Positions 22,993-34,821 are shown, counted from the stretch's first letter. The stretch: DNA of 64,000 nucleotides from Reticulascus tulasneorum (GCA_001557505.1 LSAX01000004.1:62001-126000), one strand, 5' to 3'. Notes: generated by a model not told the origin, from the sequence alone. Made by a program: numbers and translations.

Positions 22993-23727
22993 ATGCCGAC
23001 AACAACATCAACAACATCACCTCCCTTCAGAGTTCTTGTGTTTAGCAAGACCGTCGACTATCGCCATGCATCCATACCTGCCGGCATATTAGGCATCCAG
23101 GCCCTTGGTGATCGAACAGGTCATTTCTCCATCGACCCGAGCGAAGATGCGGATGTTACCATTACGTCGGATTCTCTCGCCAAGTACAAAACCCTCGTGT
23201 TCCTCCACTGCTCTGGCGAATTTTTGAACCAGCAGCAGCTCGCCGCCTTGCAGGGTTATATCAGAGGAGGCGGGGGTTTTGTCGGCATACATTGTGCAGC
23301 GTCTGGTATGCTCGAGGATGTGTGGTATGGTCGTCTGATTGGAGCGCATTTCGACTTCCACCCACCTGCTCAAGAAGGCCGTGTTGTGATTGAAGATTTG
23401 GAGCATTTCATCATGGCGGAGGTCAAAGGTTGGAATCCAGATGTGCCTAGAAAGGAGACAGCATGGTTTGACGAGTGGTATAACTTCAAGACACACCCGA
23501 GGAACGACCAGAACGTCCACGTGCTGATCACTGGCGACGTAGACTCGTTCCAAGGCGGAACGATGGGGCCAGACCATCCTCTTGCTTGGTGTCAGGATTT
23601 CGAGGGCGGGCGGTCGTTTTATACTTCACTGGGCCACTATGATGTAGCTTACGAAAGCAATTGGTATATGGGCCAGATCTTGAGGGCAATTCTATGGACT
23701 GCAAGAGCCGAGGAAAGCGTTAACTAA
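22993..23727 (+). CDS. ThuA-like domain protein
   Basis: An intronless 244-aa frame. The N terminus RVLVFSKTVDYRHASIPAG opens a ThuA (class I glutamine amidotransferase-like) fold. It is followed by YKTLVFLHCSGEFLN, the GGGGFVGIHCAASGM turn after the central strand, and a C-terminal GGRSFYTSLGHY with W-x-MGQILRAILWT. These are characteristic of the trehalose-utilisation ThuA family. No signal peptide is present, so it is probably cytosolic. The biochemical role in fungi is not established; bacterial ThuA takes part in trehalose or disaccharide metabolism. It is convergent with the phospholipase-D-like gene, 53 bp apart. Confidence 0.88.
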   Translation: MPTTTSTTSPPFRVLVFSKTVDYRHASIPAGILGIQALGDRTGHFSIDPSEDADVTITSDSLAKYKTLVFLHCSGEFLNQQQLAALQGYIRGGGGFVGIHCAASGMLEDVWYGRLIGAHFDFHPPAQEGRVVIEDLEHFIMAEVKGWNPDVPRKETAWFDEWYNFKTHPRNDQNVHVLITGDVDSFQGGTMGPDHPLAWCQDFEGGRSFYTSLGHYDVAYESNWYMGQILRAILWTARAEESVN

Positions 23728-23780
23728 GCCCCTTGCGCAATATACCCACTAACGGCGGGAGACTTCAGCGCCAGAAGTGC

Positions 23781-25334
23781 TCAATACTCATGGGTATCCA
23801 AACGGTCCAAAGCACCAACAGATCTACTTTCCGCTACAGGACCTCCTCTGAACCTAAACTCCATCCTGGTCTCCAATGCTGTGGTCCAAACATCCTGTTG
23901 AAACCCTGGTATGTGCAGCAAGATCCCCAGTTCTTGGCTCGTGTACCAGCTTGCACGGTCCAGATTGCCCGACCCGAGCATGAGATATTCGTTATCAACT
24001 AGAGTCATCTTCAGGTGCGAAACAACAGGCTCATGGGGATCTCCCATGGCCCTTGCTTGTGGGTTTTGCCGGTAATAGAGAATATCTAGTCGTCCCGGTG
24101 GTGGCGTAAGATGCTCCAGATCTAATGATCGTTTGCTTTCCCAGCCTTTGCACATGGCTTCATACTGCTTGATTAACGAACTCAGTGTCCATTCTGTCGT
24201 GGTGTAAGCAGTGACCAGCTGTTCTATCAACATCATGTTGCGGCTGGTTCTGATGCGAACATTGACCCCTCGCCTCAACGCATCGAGGAGAGCGGAGACC
24301 ACGGCTCTGCAGGTTATATTTGGGGTTACTATGTCAATGTCTCGCTGCGCAATGTCGAATAGCAGGAGCAAAGAAGTGTTAAGTGGAGTTGTTGGTGGAG
24401 CACTACGATGTGAGAACGGGGCGTGCCGGAACCGCGGGTTTTGGTGATGAGAGGAAGGTAATATCATGGTTGAGTAAGCTGATGAGTCCGCGAAATCCAC
24501 ACGACAGCATGCGGAAGAGCTGTCTGATATTTGCACGGGCTGAGTGCGGCCTTGAAGCGAGGTAGCGGCTGTGGTGCTTAGGCCCGCGGATGAATGAGCT
24601 CGAGGGTTGTTGTCGTCGATCGTGCCTCCCTGCTTCATTCCACCGTCTCTGTCCCAGACATTGGAGTAAAATCTTAGCAATTCGGTAACGGCAGGGCCAT
24701 CGAATTCAAGACAGCCTTCGAACCATGTTTCCCAGCTGACGTTGCAACTCGGCATCCAAGCACGCTGCCGATCGATAACCAAAAACTTGGGATGCATGAC
24801 ACTGAAGGGCAGGAAGAACATGCTCTTCACACGAACTTCGATGCGGGCAGTCTTGAACACATCTTCCGGGGGTAGTCCAAGTTTCTGATATGCCGAAGCT
24901 GGGTAGACATAGCCGTCTTTTGACCACGGATGGAATATCTTCTGGAAGAAGGATCGGGACGAAAAACATATGTGAATTGCCAGTGGTGATGGAGTGGAGG
25001 ATCCGTTTAGCCCCATCCCTTTGATCGCTTCCCGCCGTCGAGCAACGAGCTCGACGAGTGTCTCCCTGAGCGCAGTCAGTGTTTCGGACTCGGCCCAGAA
25101 GCAGGTCACCAGAATGATCTCATGCTTTGCAGTCAAGATAGCCGGTAGTAGCGCTGTTTTGTAAACGAAAGCGCCACTGCCGACGACGACGGATTTGGGG
25201 TTACATGTCGTCACCAGGCTCTCTGGCTGAGACACATGGTAGTTGGGAAAGTCGTCCAGCTGTTCATCCCGACAGGACACCAGAGTTTGCCTCCATCGGT
25301 CCAAGAATGAGGTGGGGAAGAAGCTTGAAGCCAT
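23781..25334 (-). CDS. HKD-motif phospholipase D/nuclease superfamily protein
   Basis: An intronless 517-aa frame. It has both HxKx4D catalytic motifs: HPKFLVID starting at His181 and HLKMTLVD starting at His440. Each is followed by the usual downstream elements (SCNVSWETWFEG and GSGNLDRASWYTSQELG). Proteins with two such motifs act through a covalent phospho-histidine and include phospholipase D, cardiolipin synthase and phosphodiesterases. The substrate cannot be inferred. No signal peptide or membrane helix is obvious. A low-complexity Ser/Thr/Pro stretch lies between the two half-domains (about residues 245-320). Both motifs look intact. Confidence 0.87.
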   Translation of the reverse strand: MASSFFPTSFLDRWRQTLVSCRDEQLDDFPNYHVSQPESLVTTCNPKSVVVGSGAFVYKTALLPAILTAKHEIILVTCFWAESETLTALRETLVELVARRREAIKGMGLNGSSTPSPLAIHICFSSRSFFQKIFHPWSKDGYVYPASAYQKLGLPPEDVFKTARIEVRVKSMFFLPFSVMHPKFLVIDRQRAWMPSCNVSWETWFEGCLEFDGPAVTELLRFYSNVWDRDGGMKQGGTIDDNNPRAHSSAGLSTTAATSLQGRTQPVQISDSSSACCRVDFADSSAYSTMILPSSHHQNPRFRHAPFSHRSAPPTTPLNTSLLLLFDIAQRDIDIVTPNITCRAVVSALLDALRRGVNVRIRTSRNMMLIEQLVTAYTTTEWTLSSLIKQYEAMCKGWESKRSLDLEHLTPPPGRLDILYYRQNPQARAMGDPHEPVVSHLKMTLVDNEYLMLGSGNLDRASWYTSQELGILLHIPGFQQDVWTTALETRMEFRFRGGPVAESRSVGALDRLDTHEY

Positions 25335-28143
25335 GATGATGCCGCGTCTGACAGAGCGCGTATGCGGTGTCCCAGGTGCTAGTGCCTATCAAAAAGACAG
25401 CTCGCCTTCATTGCCTATCCAATGCATCTCGTATCATGTAGTAAATGCGTGTGAGATTGTAGTTTGGTGGCATAAGGCTATGGCATAGATATTTCCGAGA
25501 TAAACTCAATGCGGCGGCAGTTGCCAGCAAGTTCGTTGCAGCATTGGTGAAGATTCTGACCCAGCAGATGCGGAGTTTGGGATTAGATGTGTTCACAGCC
25601 ACAGGAGATGTGGCGGCACTAAAGTTACTTGTCAATGCACAATTGGGCAGATCCATTTCAAAGTACCTTACGAAACGTAGGCACGCGGGGGACAAAATAA
25701 GACGCACACCTATCCCTAGGTACTATTCAGAACTTAGATGTTTCAATGACCAAATACACAGCCAAACCACACCAAATTCATGTAGAGTTAGTAAGAATGG
25801 CTTAATCGAAGTCGCTCTTTAATCTGGCTGGTTTAGAATAATTTTGTCTATTTGTTCTGGGAATGAAATGATGTTAGAAACTCGACCAAAGTTTGGTGTG
25901 CGACTTATTTTGTCCCCCGCGTGGTTGGTAGTGCTTGGGGCCAGTTAGGGACCACGGCGATCAAATATCACCTGGCAGATTAGCGCCTTTCATTCGTGGA
26001 GCGATCTACCAAAATCGAGATTCTTGAGCGCCGAACAAATCCTTCCAAACTAGGTACGTTGGTAAAGTACCTACCTAAGGTAAGGTAGTCTAAAGTACCT
26101 ACCTTACTCAGGTATCGTGGTATCGTAGCCCAAAAGTGTCCCTCAAGTCAGTTGACACCGGGGCGTCACATAAAATCTGCTTGCGAGCGCTCCTTCCCCT
26201 TCCAGGACGCTTGGCTCATGCTCTGGACTGATAGCTGCTTTGTGGAATGGGAGGCGGGAATGGCAAACTTATTTGAGGGGGCCTTTTAAGTGGCAGGCCA
26301 TGGCTTGCAGTAGATCAACAGCCAGTGCTGCTAGTGCAAAGCAACTGACCTGCCGCGCGATTATGCCCAAATGCCTCAACTTCCTACCCCGCATTGAATT
26401 CTAAACGAATTTTCGTTCACACGGCGCCGCTGCCATCGTTGAAAGGATTTTGGCCAGGCTGCATATCTCCTATTCTCCGTCCTCGTGGGTCAATGAGATC
26501 CAACGCCGAACACGAGACAGAGCTTGGTGGCCACTAGTGAAGCTTCTCCTTTCTCGACCTCTTGGCGCCATGTGGAAGACCAACCAAGGAGTGGCACAAA
26601 CTCGGCAAGGGTCGGGAGTGCGGCGATGGGAAAACAGGGCCGGAGAACCAGTCGATCAGCAGGTGTGGGAGTGTCTCGAGTTTAGCACAGCCTCTGTGGT
26701 GCGTGAGATCAGTTTCTGCCCTCGGCACACTGGGCATGGCTGCGGGACCAGCCTGCTGTGCTGCTGGAAATGCTGGAATGCTGTCCAACCGTCTCCACGC
26801 CGAGACCAGGCCGTGTAACAAACATGTTCGAGAATTCTTACTGACCGAGACTACTGTGGATGTCCAGGGCTTCAGTCGCTGATTCCACAGTCGGGCGTCT
26901 AAAATGCGTACGTAGTCATCCACGAAGGTGCAGGGCCCAAAGTATTTTTCTGTTCGTCAGTCTTGCACTTGTTACACGCGCGTGCAAGGTGAGCAGGAGA
27001 TTGAAGAGACCCTTCGCTGGAAGTCTCTTCCGTTTGCTTGTATCGATTGCATATTGACTGCGCATCCCCTATCTCTACGCCATATCGATTGCGGCCCTTG
27101 CCCCGACAGATTACTGCCAACCTACTTTGTCACGAAGTTTAGGCATGTTGTCTAGCACGCCATTCACGGCGCATTGCACTTGTGGGAGAATATATCACCA
27201 TCCATCCGCAAATCTCAAGCTAATGAGTTGCAAGCCGGCAACCCCTCCTTGCCTGGCCTCGACACCGGGTCTATTTCACTTTCCCTTCTTGACGTGCGTT
27301 GGTGGGGCAATGGGTACCCCTTCCCAAGTCCTGCAGCCGGGGGCTGCAGTCGGTGGCTGCAGTTGGTACCTTTTTAGCGGTTGCTGCAGGGAACAAAGAG
27401 AAGTCGGCAGACCCACTACTGCAGGCCGATAAGAGACTGGCCCACGAGAGAGAAAAGAGAGGGTCGCGTAGTCGCTCGCCTGGAGCAATGATTAACGCCC
27501 ATTCAAGTGCCCACCCACCCCAGCAGCCCAGTGCTGTTGAGCACAAATTAAAAGTCGCTCTCCTCCCAGGCTACCTACTGGTACCGACAGTACCTATCTC
27601 TGGTACCTTAGGTAACTACCTAGGTACTCAACAGCCCGCAGTACTACCCAACTAATTACCTCCAACCTTCCGACGTGAGGTACATCATGGCTACCCTCTG
27701 GGCGGCGCTGGGTTGCTATCACAGGTATCCTTTCCAACCTACCTATGTACTCGGTACACTACCACCTCCCTTGATAGATACCCAGCAACTTCCCAATTCA
27801 ACCGCAGGTTAATTATTATATCATCCTCCTCCCTCTCAACACCACCATCGCCTCCTTCTCCCGCCCCATTCCCCCAACCTCTTGATAGGTCTTTTCACTT
27901 GTTGCCAGTGGATTACTTTGCCACTTTGGCTCGCTCGTTTTTCCCAATCAATTCTACTCTACGGACGTGGTCTGCACCTCCTTTGCATTGTTCCTGGTTC
28001 AAATTTGCTGAACGTCCCCCCTCCATCGAACCCGTTTTGAATGATCCCCCTACACAACTCCTTTGCCAGCTACCACCCAACTACCTACGTGAGATACCGC
28101 ATCATTGGCCTCTCGCTGTACGCCGAGGACCAACATCGCAGCC
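25335..28143. promoter_or_regulatory. Long divergent intergenic region with CCTACCTAGGTACC-like repeats
   Basis: 2.8 kb lie between the divergent PLD-like and BAR genes. Clusters of the short palindromic motif family TACCTAGGTA, CCTACCTT and AGGTAAGGTA occur at about 26051-26115 and 27570-27630. The 300 bases before the BAR start are rich in C and T, like an ascomycete core promoter and leader. Open frames here, such as 26450-26818, look spurious. Confidence 0.45.
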
Positions 28144-29583
28144 ATGAATTTCACAAAGAAGTTTGATCGGGCCTTCCAATGGGCAGGGGAGAAGATTGGA
28201 GCGGAGTCCAAGACCAGCCACTCCGAAGATTTCAAGATGTTGGAGACGGAGATGGCATTGCGTTTTGATGGTCAGTTCTTAATATCCAACAGAACCGCAG
28301 AGAGTTTGGGCTTACACTCTCGTTCTAAGGCATGGAAAAGCTCCAGAGATCGATGAACACGTACGTCAAGTGGATCTCGCGACGAGGAGAGGCATTGGAG
28401 GATAAGGAGAAGGGTCTGCCCATCAGTTTTGTTGGACGCACAATGATCAGTCACGGAGAAGATTTCGAGTCGGACTCCGAATTTGGCAATTGCCTGATAG
28501 GTACGACAATTCTTTGACTGCACTACAAGCCATTTTGTGCGGCCCAGAACCAATTAGCTGACCAGAGGTGCCCTACAGCGATGGGTCGAGCCAACGAGCG
28601 AATTGCTGGCATTCAAGAGCAGTATGCCTCTGATGTGACCAATAACTGGCTCGAGTCGCTTGAGAGGTCGCTTGCAATGATGAAAGAGTATCAGGTTAGC
28701 AGGAACCGTCCAGCAATTGACATAACTGGCTTCTAATCTTCCCTACCCTTAACAGGCAGCTCGAAAGAAGCTCGAATCCCGCCGCCTAGCCTACGATGCG
28801 AGTATAAGCAAGATGCAGAAAGCAAAGCGAGAAGACTTCCGCTTAGAGGAAGAGCTCCGTACTGCCAGAGCCAAATTCGAAGAGAGTGGCGAGGATGTGA
28901 TGCGTCGCATGCAAGATATCAAGGACGCAGAAAGCGAGAGCGTTCGGGACCTCACAGGCTTCTTAGATGCCGAACTCGACTACCACGAGCGATGCACCGA
29001 GGAACTGCGCCGTGTCCGACGCACTTGGACTGCTGGGAACTCTCCTACCTCTCCTGTCGACCGTCGCCCGATGGGACGCAGTCGATCAAACACTGCTCAT
29101 TCATACAACGAGCGGTCAACTCGAAGCAACGTTTTCGAGGAGGAGGAACCCGAGCCACAGCCCGTTCGTATGCCAATTCGCTCCAATTCACGACTTTCCG
29201 CCGCCCCCGAGCCCCCTGCTAGACCGTCTTTCGGTAGGTCCCAGACATTCCAGGGGCCATCCACTCTGGACAGACGGTCCTCTGTGGTGCAAAATCTGCC
29301 GAACATGGGAGCTCTTCGCACCCAACTCCGACCCATGAGCAGGATCAATACCACTCCGAATGCAAGAGAAGACGTCTTTGCGGACAGGGATGACGATACC
29401 ACCGCAAGCGGCAGCGGCAGCCCTGAGTGGGGTGATCGGAGCGCCAGCCCTGCCACAAGTTTAGGAAGCCTCAGCAGGAGTACGAGCAACCTCGCAGTCC
29501 GAAAAGCCCCTCCGCCACCTCCACCAAGCCGGGCGAAAAAACCGCCTCCGCCAATCCCTGCCAAGCGGGAGGTTGGGTACTAG
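28144..29583 (+). CDS. BAR-domain membrane-curvature protein with proline-rich tail
   Basis: Exons 28144-28270, 28330-28500, 28579-28694 and 28756-29583 give 413 aa; introns are 59, 78 and 61 bp. For intron 2, the first AG (28566) yields an early stop, while CTACAG ending at 28578 gives GNCLIAMGRANERIAGIQE, as expected. The N terminus MNFTKKFDRAFQWAGEKIG, the helices with LETEMALRFDGMEKLQRSMNTYVKW and the coiled segment to YHERCTEELRRVRRTW form a fungal BAR domain (about 1-245). The rest is disordered, rich in Ser, Arg and Pro, ending in PPPPPPSRAKKPPPPIP, a likely SH3 ligand. There is no SH3 domain, unlike Rvs167. It probably acts at the cortex or endosomes; the nearest yeast relative may be the Ypr148c group (less certain). 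Confidence 0.88.
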
Positions 29584-30546
29584 ATGTACATGTCGTTCTA
29601 GGATTGCCAGCTCGTTTCGCTCGCCTGAGAATGAATCATTTTGCGAATTGAACACGGCACTCTGCGATATGGGCAAGGCATAGGGTGGATGATTGTGATG
29701 GAAGCATGGTGTTCTGGGCGTAATTCACTCGTGCGCTGGGTCCGTACTTGGTTGGTCTGGGCTACTTGCATAACAAAACCTGATGACATATTCTTTTGCT
29801 GCGGGCAAACCGAAAAACCCGGGCAAGGCCAAGCATGGCTTGGCGGGGATTGTTGGGATTAGTATCATTATACAATTATACTCTTGTCCTCGGCCGATCA
29901 GACTGCAGCCTGCATATCTTACTTCTCTAAGGATAATCGTGAAATGCGGTTACGTTAGTCCGCTCAATGCTGGAGAGCTGGCTGAGCTACATACAAATCT
30001 ACTCCCCTGGCGACCTCTTCAGCCTGCTAATCGGAATTATTGCTTGTTGGGGGAAGCTGGGCGTCGAAAGTATTTCAGCTCTGTAGTAGCTGAGAAATGA
30101 TGAAGAGATCATGACTTGAGCTAAAAATGATCAGACCAGATTCGAGAGGTTCAAGCATTGAAACATTTCGAAGTCTCTCAGCATGGAGTTTAAATCGGTG
30201 CCATCCCACAAGTAAGCTAGCAGCCACTGTGCGTGCTTTGCTTGTTAATATCACGTGGAATCGGTGGGGTACCTAGGTAGTAGTGCCTGGCGGAAGCTTG
30301 GGCCACCACTGAAGCCAGGGAACCTCAGCATCAGCGACCACAAGATTCCTCGCTTGACACTTCAATCACCAATTCCAACGACACAAAGGCGTCCGATTCT
30401 CCTACCGGCGTCGCACATTAATCTAACACCACAGGCCGGCCAGCGTCTCCTCTGTTGACTGGCAAGACACGACGCCATTTCACTCCTACCAGAAGCAATT
30501 TGTAGTGTGATACACACTCTTCAGATAACAAAGAGCTATAGCCAAC
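29584..30546. other. Intergenic, promoter of cyclin H gene
   Basis: 0.96 kb between the BAR gene and the Ccl1 homologue, both on the plus strand. A GGTACCTAGGTAG motif occurs near 30269, like those upstream of the BAR gene. No gene recognised. Confidence 0.45.
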
Positions 30547-31899
30547 ATGGCAAACGAAGATGCTCGATATCGCCAGTCGACCCAATTCAAGCTATGGTCA
30601 TTCTCAGCATCAAAACTATCCGAGCTTCGCGAACAGACAACCTCACTCGCAACGTATCATATCACATCACGATTATCATCAAGCCAGCCGACAGACAAAG
30701 ATGCCCAGCCATTACCGGAATTCCTGACTGCCGCAGAGGAGGCACAACTGCTAAAGCACTACACTGTCGAACTTCTTCGAGCCGCAGTTTTCTGCGAACT
30801 CCCGACCGAGGTTCGAGCCACAGCGGCCGTTTTTCTGCGTCGTTTCTACATCACCAACTCGGTCATGACCTACCCTCCGACAGACTTGTTGAAGACCTGC
30901 TTGTTTTTCGGAAGCAAGGCTGAGGGATACTATACACGGTTGGCAAAGTATGTCTTGTTACTGGTACGCAGGATAGACCGTCCACAGCGCTGACTTGACT
31001 TGCCGACGAACAGGCTTGCCGAAAAGTTCCCCAACACCAGCGAGGAGGAAATTCTGGCTGGCGAATTCCTCCTTTGCCAGGGCATCCGCTTCGCATTTGA
31101 TGTCAGGCATCCTTTTCGAGCATTGGAAGGCGCAATACTAGAGCTTCGGCGGCACGATAATCTTCAGGTGGGTGCTAGCTGACGAGTATTCACCCGTGGT
31201 GGTTAACACCGGCTAACCCGTTGTCTAGAGATCCCGAGTCGAGGCTGCCCATGCTCGAGCAAGAGAGATCCTCAAATTCAGTTCGCTCGTTACCGACGCG
31301 TACTTCCATTTCACTCCTAGTCAAGTGATGCTTGCGGCTTTGTCGCTAGCCGATCGGGAGTTGGCTGAAACGCTGATACACGATGCTTTTGCCCCCTCTC
31401 ACAAGATCAACAATACCATTAGCCGGAACGGCGAAGAGGACGAGACGACGAGCAACATGCAAATGCAAATGCATGATATCAGAGACAAAGTCATGGGTAC
31501 CATCGAGTCTTGCCGCGACATGCTGGCGACCGAACCGCCAGAGAGAATGCGGGAGTTTTGGGAAACAGTATGTATCATTGCCAAGACGAAAATGTGGCGT
31601 CAAGCCTTCCACCAAGGCAAATACTGACAAATCGATAGACTGAAAGCAATAGACTCATCCGTCCACTACTCAAGAAGCTTAAAAAATGTCGAGACCCGGA
31701 CCGAGCAGACCTTGTGGCGCTGCAGAAAGCAAGACGCGAGTTGGCTGCGGCGCCCAGAGAAACGCGACTGCAGAAAGGTCAAAGTGATGGCGCAATATTT
31801 GGAGGAGATGGAGAAATGCAGAGTGGGAATGAGACGCGAGAATCTAAGCGAAGGAAAGTCGCCGTCTCTGATGATGTGTTTGGTCCAGAGTTGGGTTGA
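30547..31899 (+). CDS. CCL1: Cyclin H / Ccl1, TFIIH kinase cyclin
   Basis: Exons 30547-30947, 31014-31167, 31229-31567 and 31639-31899 give 384 aa, close to yeast Ccl1 (393 aa). The start MANEDARYRQSTQFKLWSFS matches the N-terminal helix of cyclin H. The cyclin box includes RATAAVFLRRFYITNSVMTYPP-type packing residues (about 90-115), then LLKTCLFFGSKAEGYYTRLAKLAEKF and EEEILAGEFLLCQGIRFAFDVRHP. The C-terminal part is basic and ends KRRKVAVSDDVFGPELG. The protein pairs with the Kin28/Cdk7 kinase in TFIIH to phosphorylate the RNA polymerase II CTD in the nucleus. Housekeeping, apparently intact. Confidence 0.88.
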
Positions 31900-32200
31900 T
31901 GAACAACTGTTTGGCGGAACAAAGGGATGACACGATTCTCGCCCAATCCGGTTGGGAGAGGATGGTCCTCCGGCCAAGCTCCCAGATATGATAATGGCGT
32001 CTCAGCCATGCTTCCTCCCGGCGGCATTGGTTAATTTTCTCAACCTTTGCCGACGTATCCGCAGCTGCGACGGGTAACTCGCCTTCAATCGCGATGGTAT
32101 GGAAATGACCATCCGCGAAGCCCCATTTGGGAAGATAATACTTCAAGAAATCACTGCTCCCGCGAGCCCATTCTGTTGTTGCTCGCCCGCAAGTGCCTGG
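31844..32200 (-). other. Possible coding remnant or exon on the minus strand, unrecognised
   Basis: An open stretch of about 118 codons overlaps the 3' end of the cyclin H gene on the opposite strand. It has protein-like composition (for example EWARGSSDFLKYYLPKWGF, then GHFHTIAIEGELPVAAADTS and REEAWLRRHYHIWELG). A TGA lies just upstream and a possible acceptor (CCCAG) near 32181. I could not link it to a convincing upstream exon within 31.9-33.0 kb and do not recognise the family. It may be a relic or chance. Confidence 0.25.
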
Positions 32201-33108
32201 GCGTGAAGAGAGAAATCATGTCACTGGTTGTCAAAGTGGACAAGGCCAGAGCTCGCGATGCACTAGAACAAGTCGATGACGACTATCTCCTTGACGATAT
32301 TCCACCCGCAGCGTTTCCCAGGTGCATATGTAAATGCATCTCATTTGTCAAGACCAGAAGGGAAGCTCACAAAGTTGGGGCTGAGCCTGGTCTCCAAAAC
32401 GCGTGCAGGCGAATGTGGGGAAACATGGGGTCTAGTACCAGATCGTGGATGATTTATGACTAATGACTTAGCACTAAAATGCTATCCTGACGACATCGAT
32501 TTCATCTTGTGGCTTACGCAATCCCTAGTCATGATTGCGCCCAGCTGTCTCACAGGAGACGCCAATCCATCCTGCATGGTTGTTGGAGAGTGAAGCTACC
32601 CTCCAAGTTTACCATCAGGGAAAGCTGGGCTTTCTTAATTGGCGAAGCGCTACGGGATGTATATTACAGCTCCGGCTTGCCGGGCCATGTGGACAAAGGG
32701 CCTGTTGAGTGAAAGGGCTGTTCCGTCCCTCGATCTCCACGTCTACCCCTGGTCGATGCAGACATACCACGATCGACTTGGCATTGCAGCTACATTCCAA
32801 TTGTTCCACGGATGTACCTTCGTTGCCAAGAGCGCCAGCGAGCCGTAAGCTCGTTTTGGCGTCCTTTGTGATGTTTACCAAGACGATTCAGTGGCTTAGC
32901 ATACTCGCTTCACCTTATTTTTTCTCCTCAAAGTTACGCAAGCCTGGGCTGAGCAATAGAGATCATACTTCACAAGACACTACGAATTCTGAGCCGACTG
33001 CTTAAAGTCTACTGTTTCCCCCGCAAGTTTCCTCGGTGCTCAGTATCTGTATCCATACTTTCAGACATAGTGAACCCCAAACCTGATCACCCTTTTACCG
33101 CATCCAAC
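31900..33108. other. Intergenic with uncertain coding fragments
   Basis: Besides the minus-strand open stretch, a plus-strand frame across about 32660-32846 reads like protein (ITAPACRAMWTKGLLSERAV, then SLDLHVYPWSMQTYHDRLG) but is bounded by stops. The interval could hold remains of a lost gene as well as the fasciclin promoter. Confidence 0.3.
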
Positions 33109-34432
33109 ATGCTGTACAAAAGTCTCCTGTCATTGGCACTTGCCAGCACCATTCTTGCGCAGAACTCTGGTACACCAAGCCTTACTGAGGCATTGAGCTC
33201 ACAAAACGATACCTTGTCCACCCTCATCGGTATGTCCCCACCCTCTGATCCGTTCCTCTGTAGAATCTGATGCGGAGCAGGCATTCTCTCTTCTCAACCC
33301 GATTTGGTACAGGCTCTTGGTCAAGCCCAGAACATCACCATCCTCGCACCTAGCAATCAGGCTTTAGAGACCTTCCTAAGCAACCAAGATAATGCGAGAA
33401 TAGCGGCAGAGGATCCTGGTTTCATCGCGGCACTTCTCCAGTATCATGTTCTTAATGGGACATACTATGGTTCAAGCTTCACGAATACGTCCACATTTAT
33501 CCCGACCCTTCTCACGGACGAAGCGTACGCCAACGTCACTGGCGGTCAGCGCGTAGAGGCCCTCTTGCAGGATGGCAATGCGACCATCTTCTCTGGCTTG
33601 AAGGAGAATTCTACTGTCGTCTCAGCAGTATGTCATCGATGCTACATTGGACACTTAACTCCTTAACTGACTCCACTTCCAGAACGTCAACTTCACTGCC
33701 GGCACCATTCATATCATCGACCAAGTACTCAATCTTCCTGTCAGCATAAGCGCAACCGCACAAGCCGCAAACCTTACAGCCGCCCTGGGTGCCATCCAAG
33801 TTGCTGGCGTCGGTGAGGTGTTATCAGAATTGATGGACGTTACTATTTTCGTGCCCAATAACGACGCCTTCAATGCAATTGGCAATATCACCGGTACCTT
33901 ATCTACCGAACAGTTGGCAGCAATCCTCCAATACCATGTGGTGGCTGGTACGGTCGCTTATAGCAGTCTCTTGGAGAACACAACCATCGAGACAGTAGGA
34001 GGAGGCAGTATCACCATTAGTATTATTGATGGGTCCGTCTACGTCAACAGCGCGAAGGTGGTCATTCCAGATGTTCTCATCAGTAACGGCGTAGTTCATG
34101 TCATCGACAAGTAAGCATTCTTCTTCTTAACATAGTGTTGATACTTACGATATTTCAGTGTCTTGAATCCAGATAATTCTGCCGCGGTCCCTGATACTAC
34201 TGCAACCAGCGCTCCGCCAGCTTTCACTGGAGCCGGTCCCAACACCTCCGGTGGTGTCCCATTTACTACTGGTGTTCCTACACCAACATCCATATCTCCT
34301 GTTGCTACGTCGGCAAACCCAGGTGGTGTTGGTGAAACCTCCACCAGCTCTCAGTTCGCCGCCGCGATGCATACCGGTATTGTGGGTGCAGCCGCACTAT
34401 TTGGCGGTGCTGCTGCTGTTTGGAATATGTGA
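33109..34432 (+). CDS. Secreted fasciclin (FAS1) domain protein, GPI-anchored
   Basis: Exons 33109-33229, 33281-33627, 33683-34110 and 34159-34432 give 389 aa. MLYKSLLSLALASTILAQ is a clear signal peptide. Two FAS1 domains follow. The first reads LSTLIGILSSQPDLVQAL, ITILAPSNQALETFL, LQYHVLNGTYY and VNFTAGTIHIIDQVL; the second reads GEVLSELMDVTIFVPNNDAFNAI, then ILQYHVVAGTVAY and ISNGVVHVIDNVL. The first intron splits Gly47 in the first domain. A Ser/Thr/Pro/Gly-rich linker and hydrophobic C terminus (GIVGAAALFGGAAAVWNM) point to GPI attachment. FAS1 proteins mediate adhesion at the cell surface. Many NxS/T sequons are present. It is convergent with an unrecognised secreted-protein gene. Confidence 0.9.
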
Positions 34433-34821
34433 GGGCATTGCGCTACAGTTATATCTTCACAATATATTGCTATGTATTGGCCACGAATAAACTATTATAG
34501 TTTAGCACCAATGTCCAAGTTGCTGCCATCGGTCGGGAGATTCCAAAACTCTGCGGGTTTTTAAGGTTCCGCAGATTTACTTCTCATATGGAAGATATGT
34601 TACATTCAAATAATTTAGCATCCGCAAGGTTTACGTCGTGGTCTTGACTCCTTCCTTCTATGCCATGTAGCACTGGCTCTGCCGCTCTTGGCTTAATACT
34701 ACAGCTACCCTTTCGATGATTGTTTGGTTTTGAGAACCTGGAGCAGGGTATATTTGATGTTAGGTGCGGGCTATTGACAGTTTGGGTGTTTTGCGGAACT
34801 TGGTATCTCATTTCTGAGCTA
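34433..34821. other. Convergent intergenic, no gene seen
   Basis: 0.39 kb holding the 3' flanks of the fasciclin and hypothetical secreted-protein genes. Nothing else is seen. Confidence 0.5.

Noticed and set aside
26450..26923. Overlapping frames on both strands in the BAR/PLD intergenic region
   Set aside because: No motif, unusual Trp/Cys composition, no splice links.
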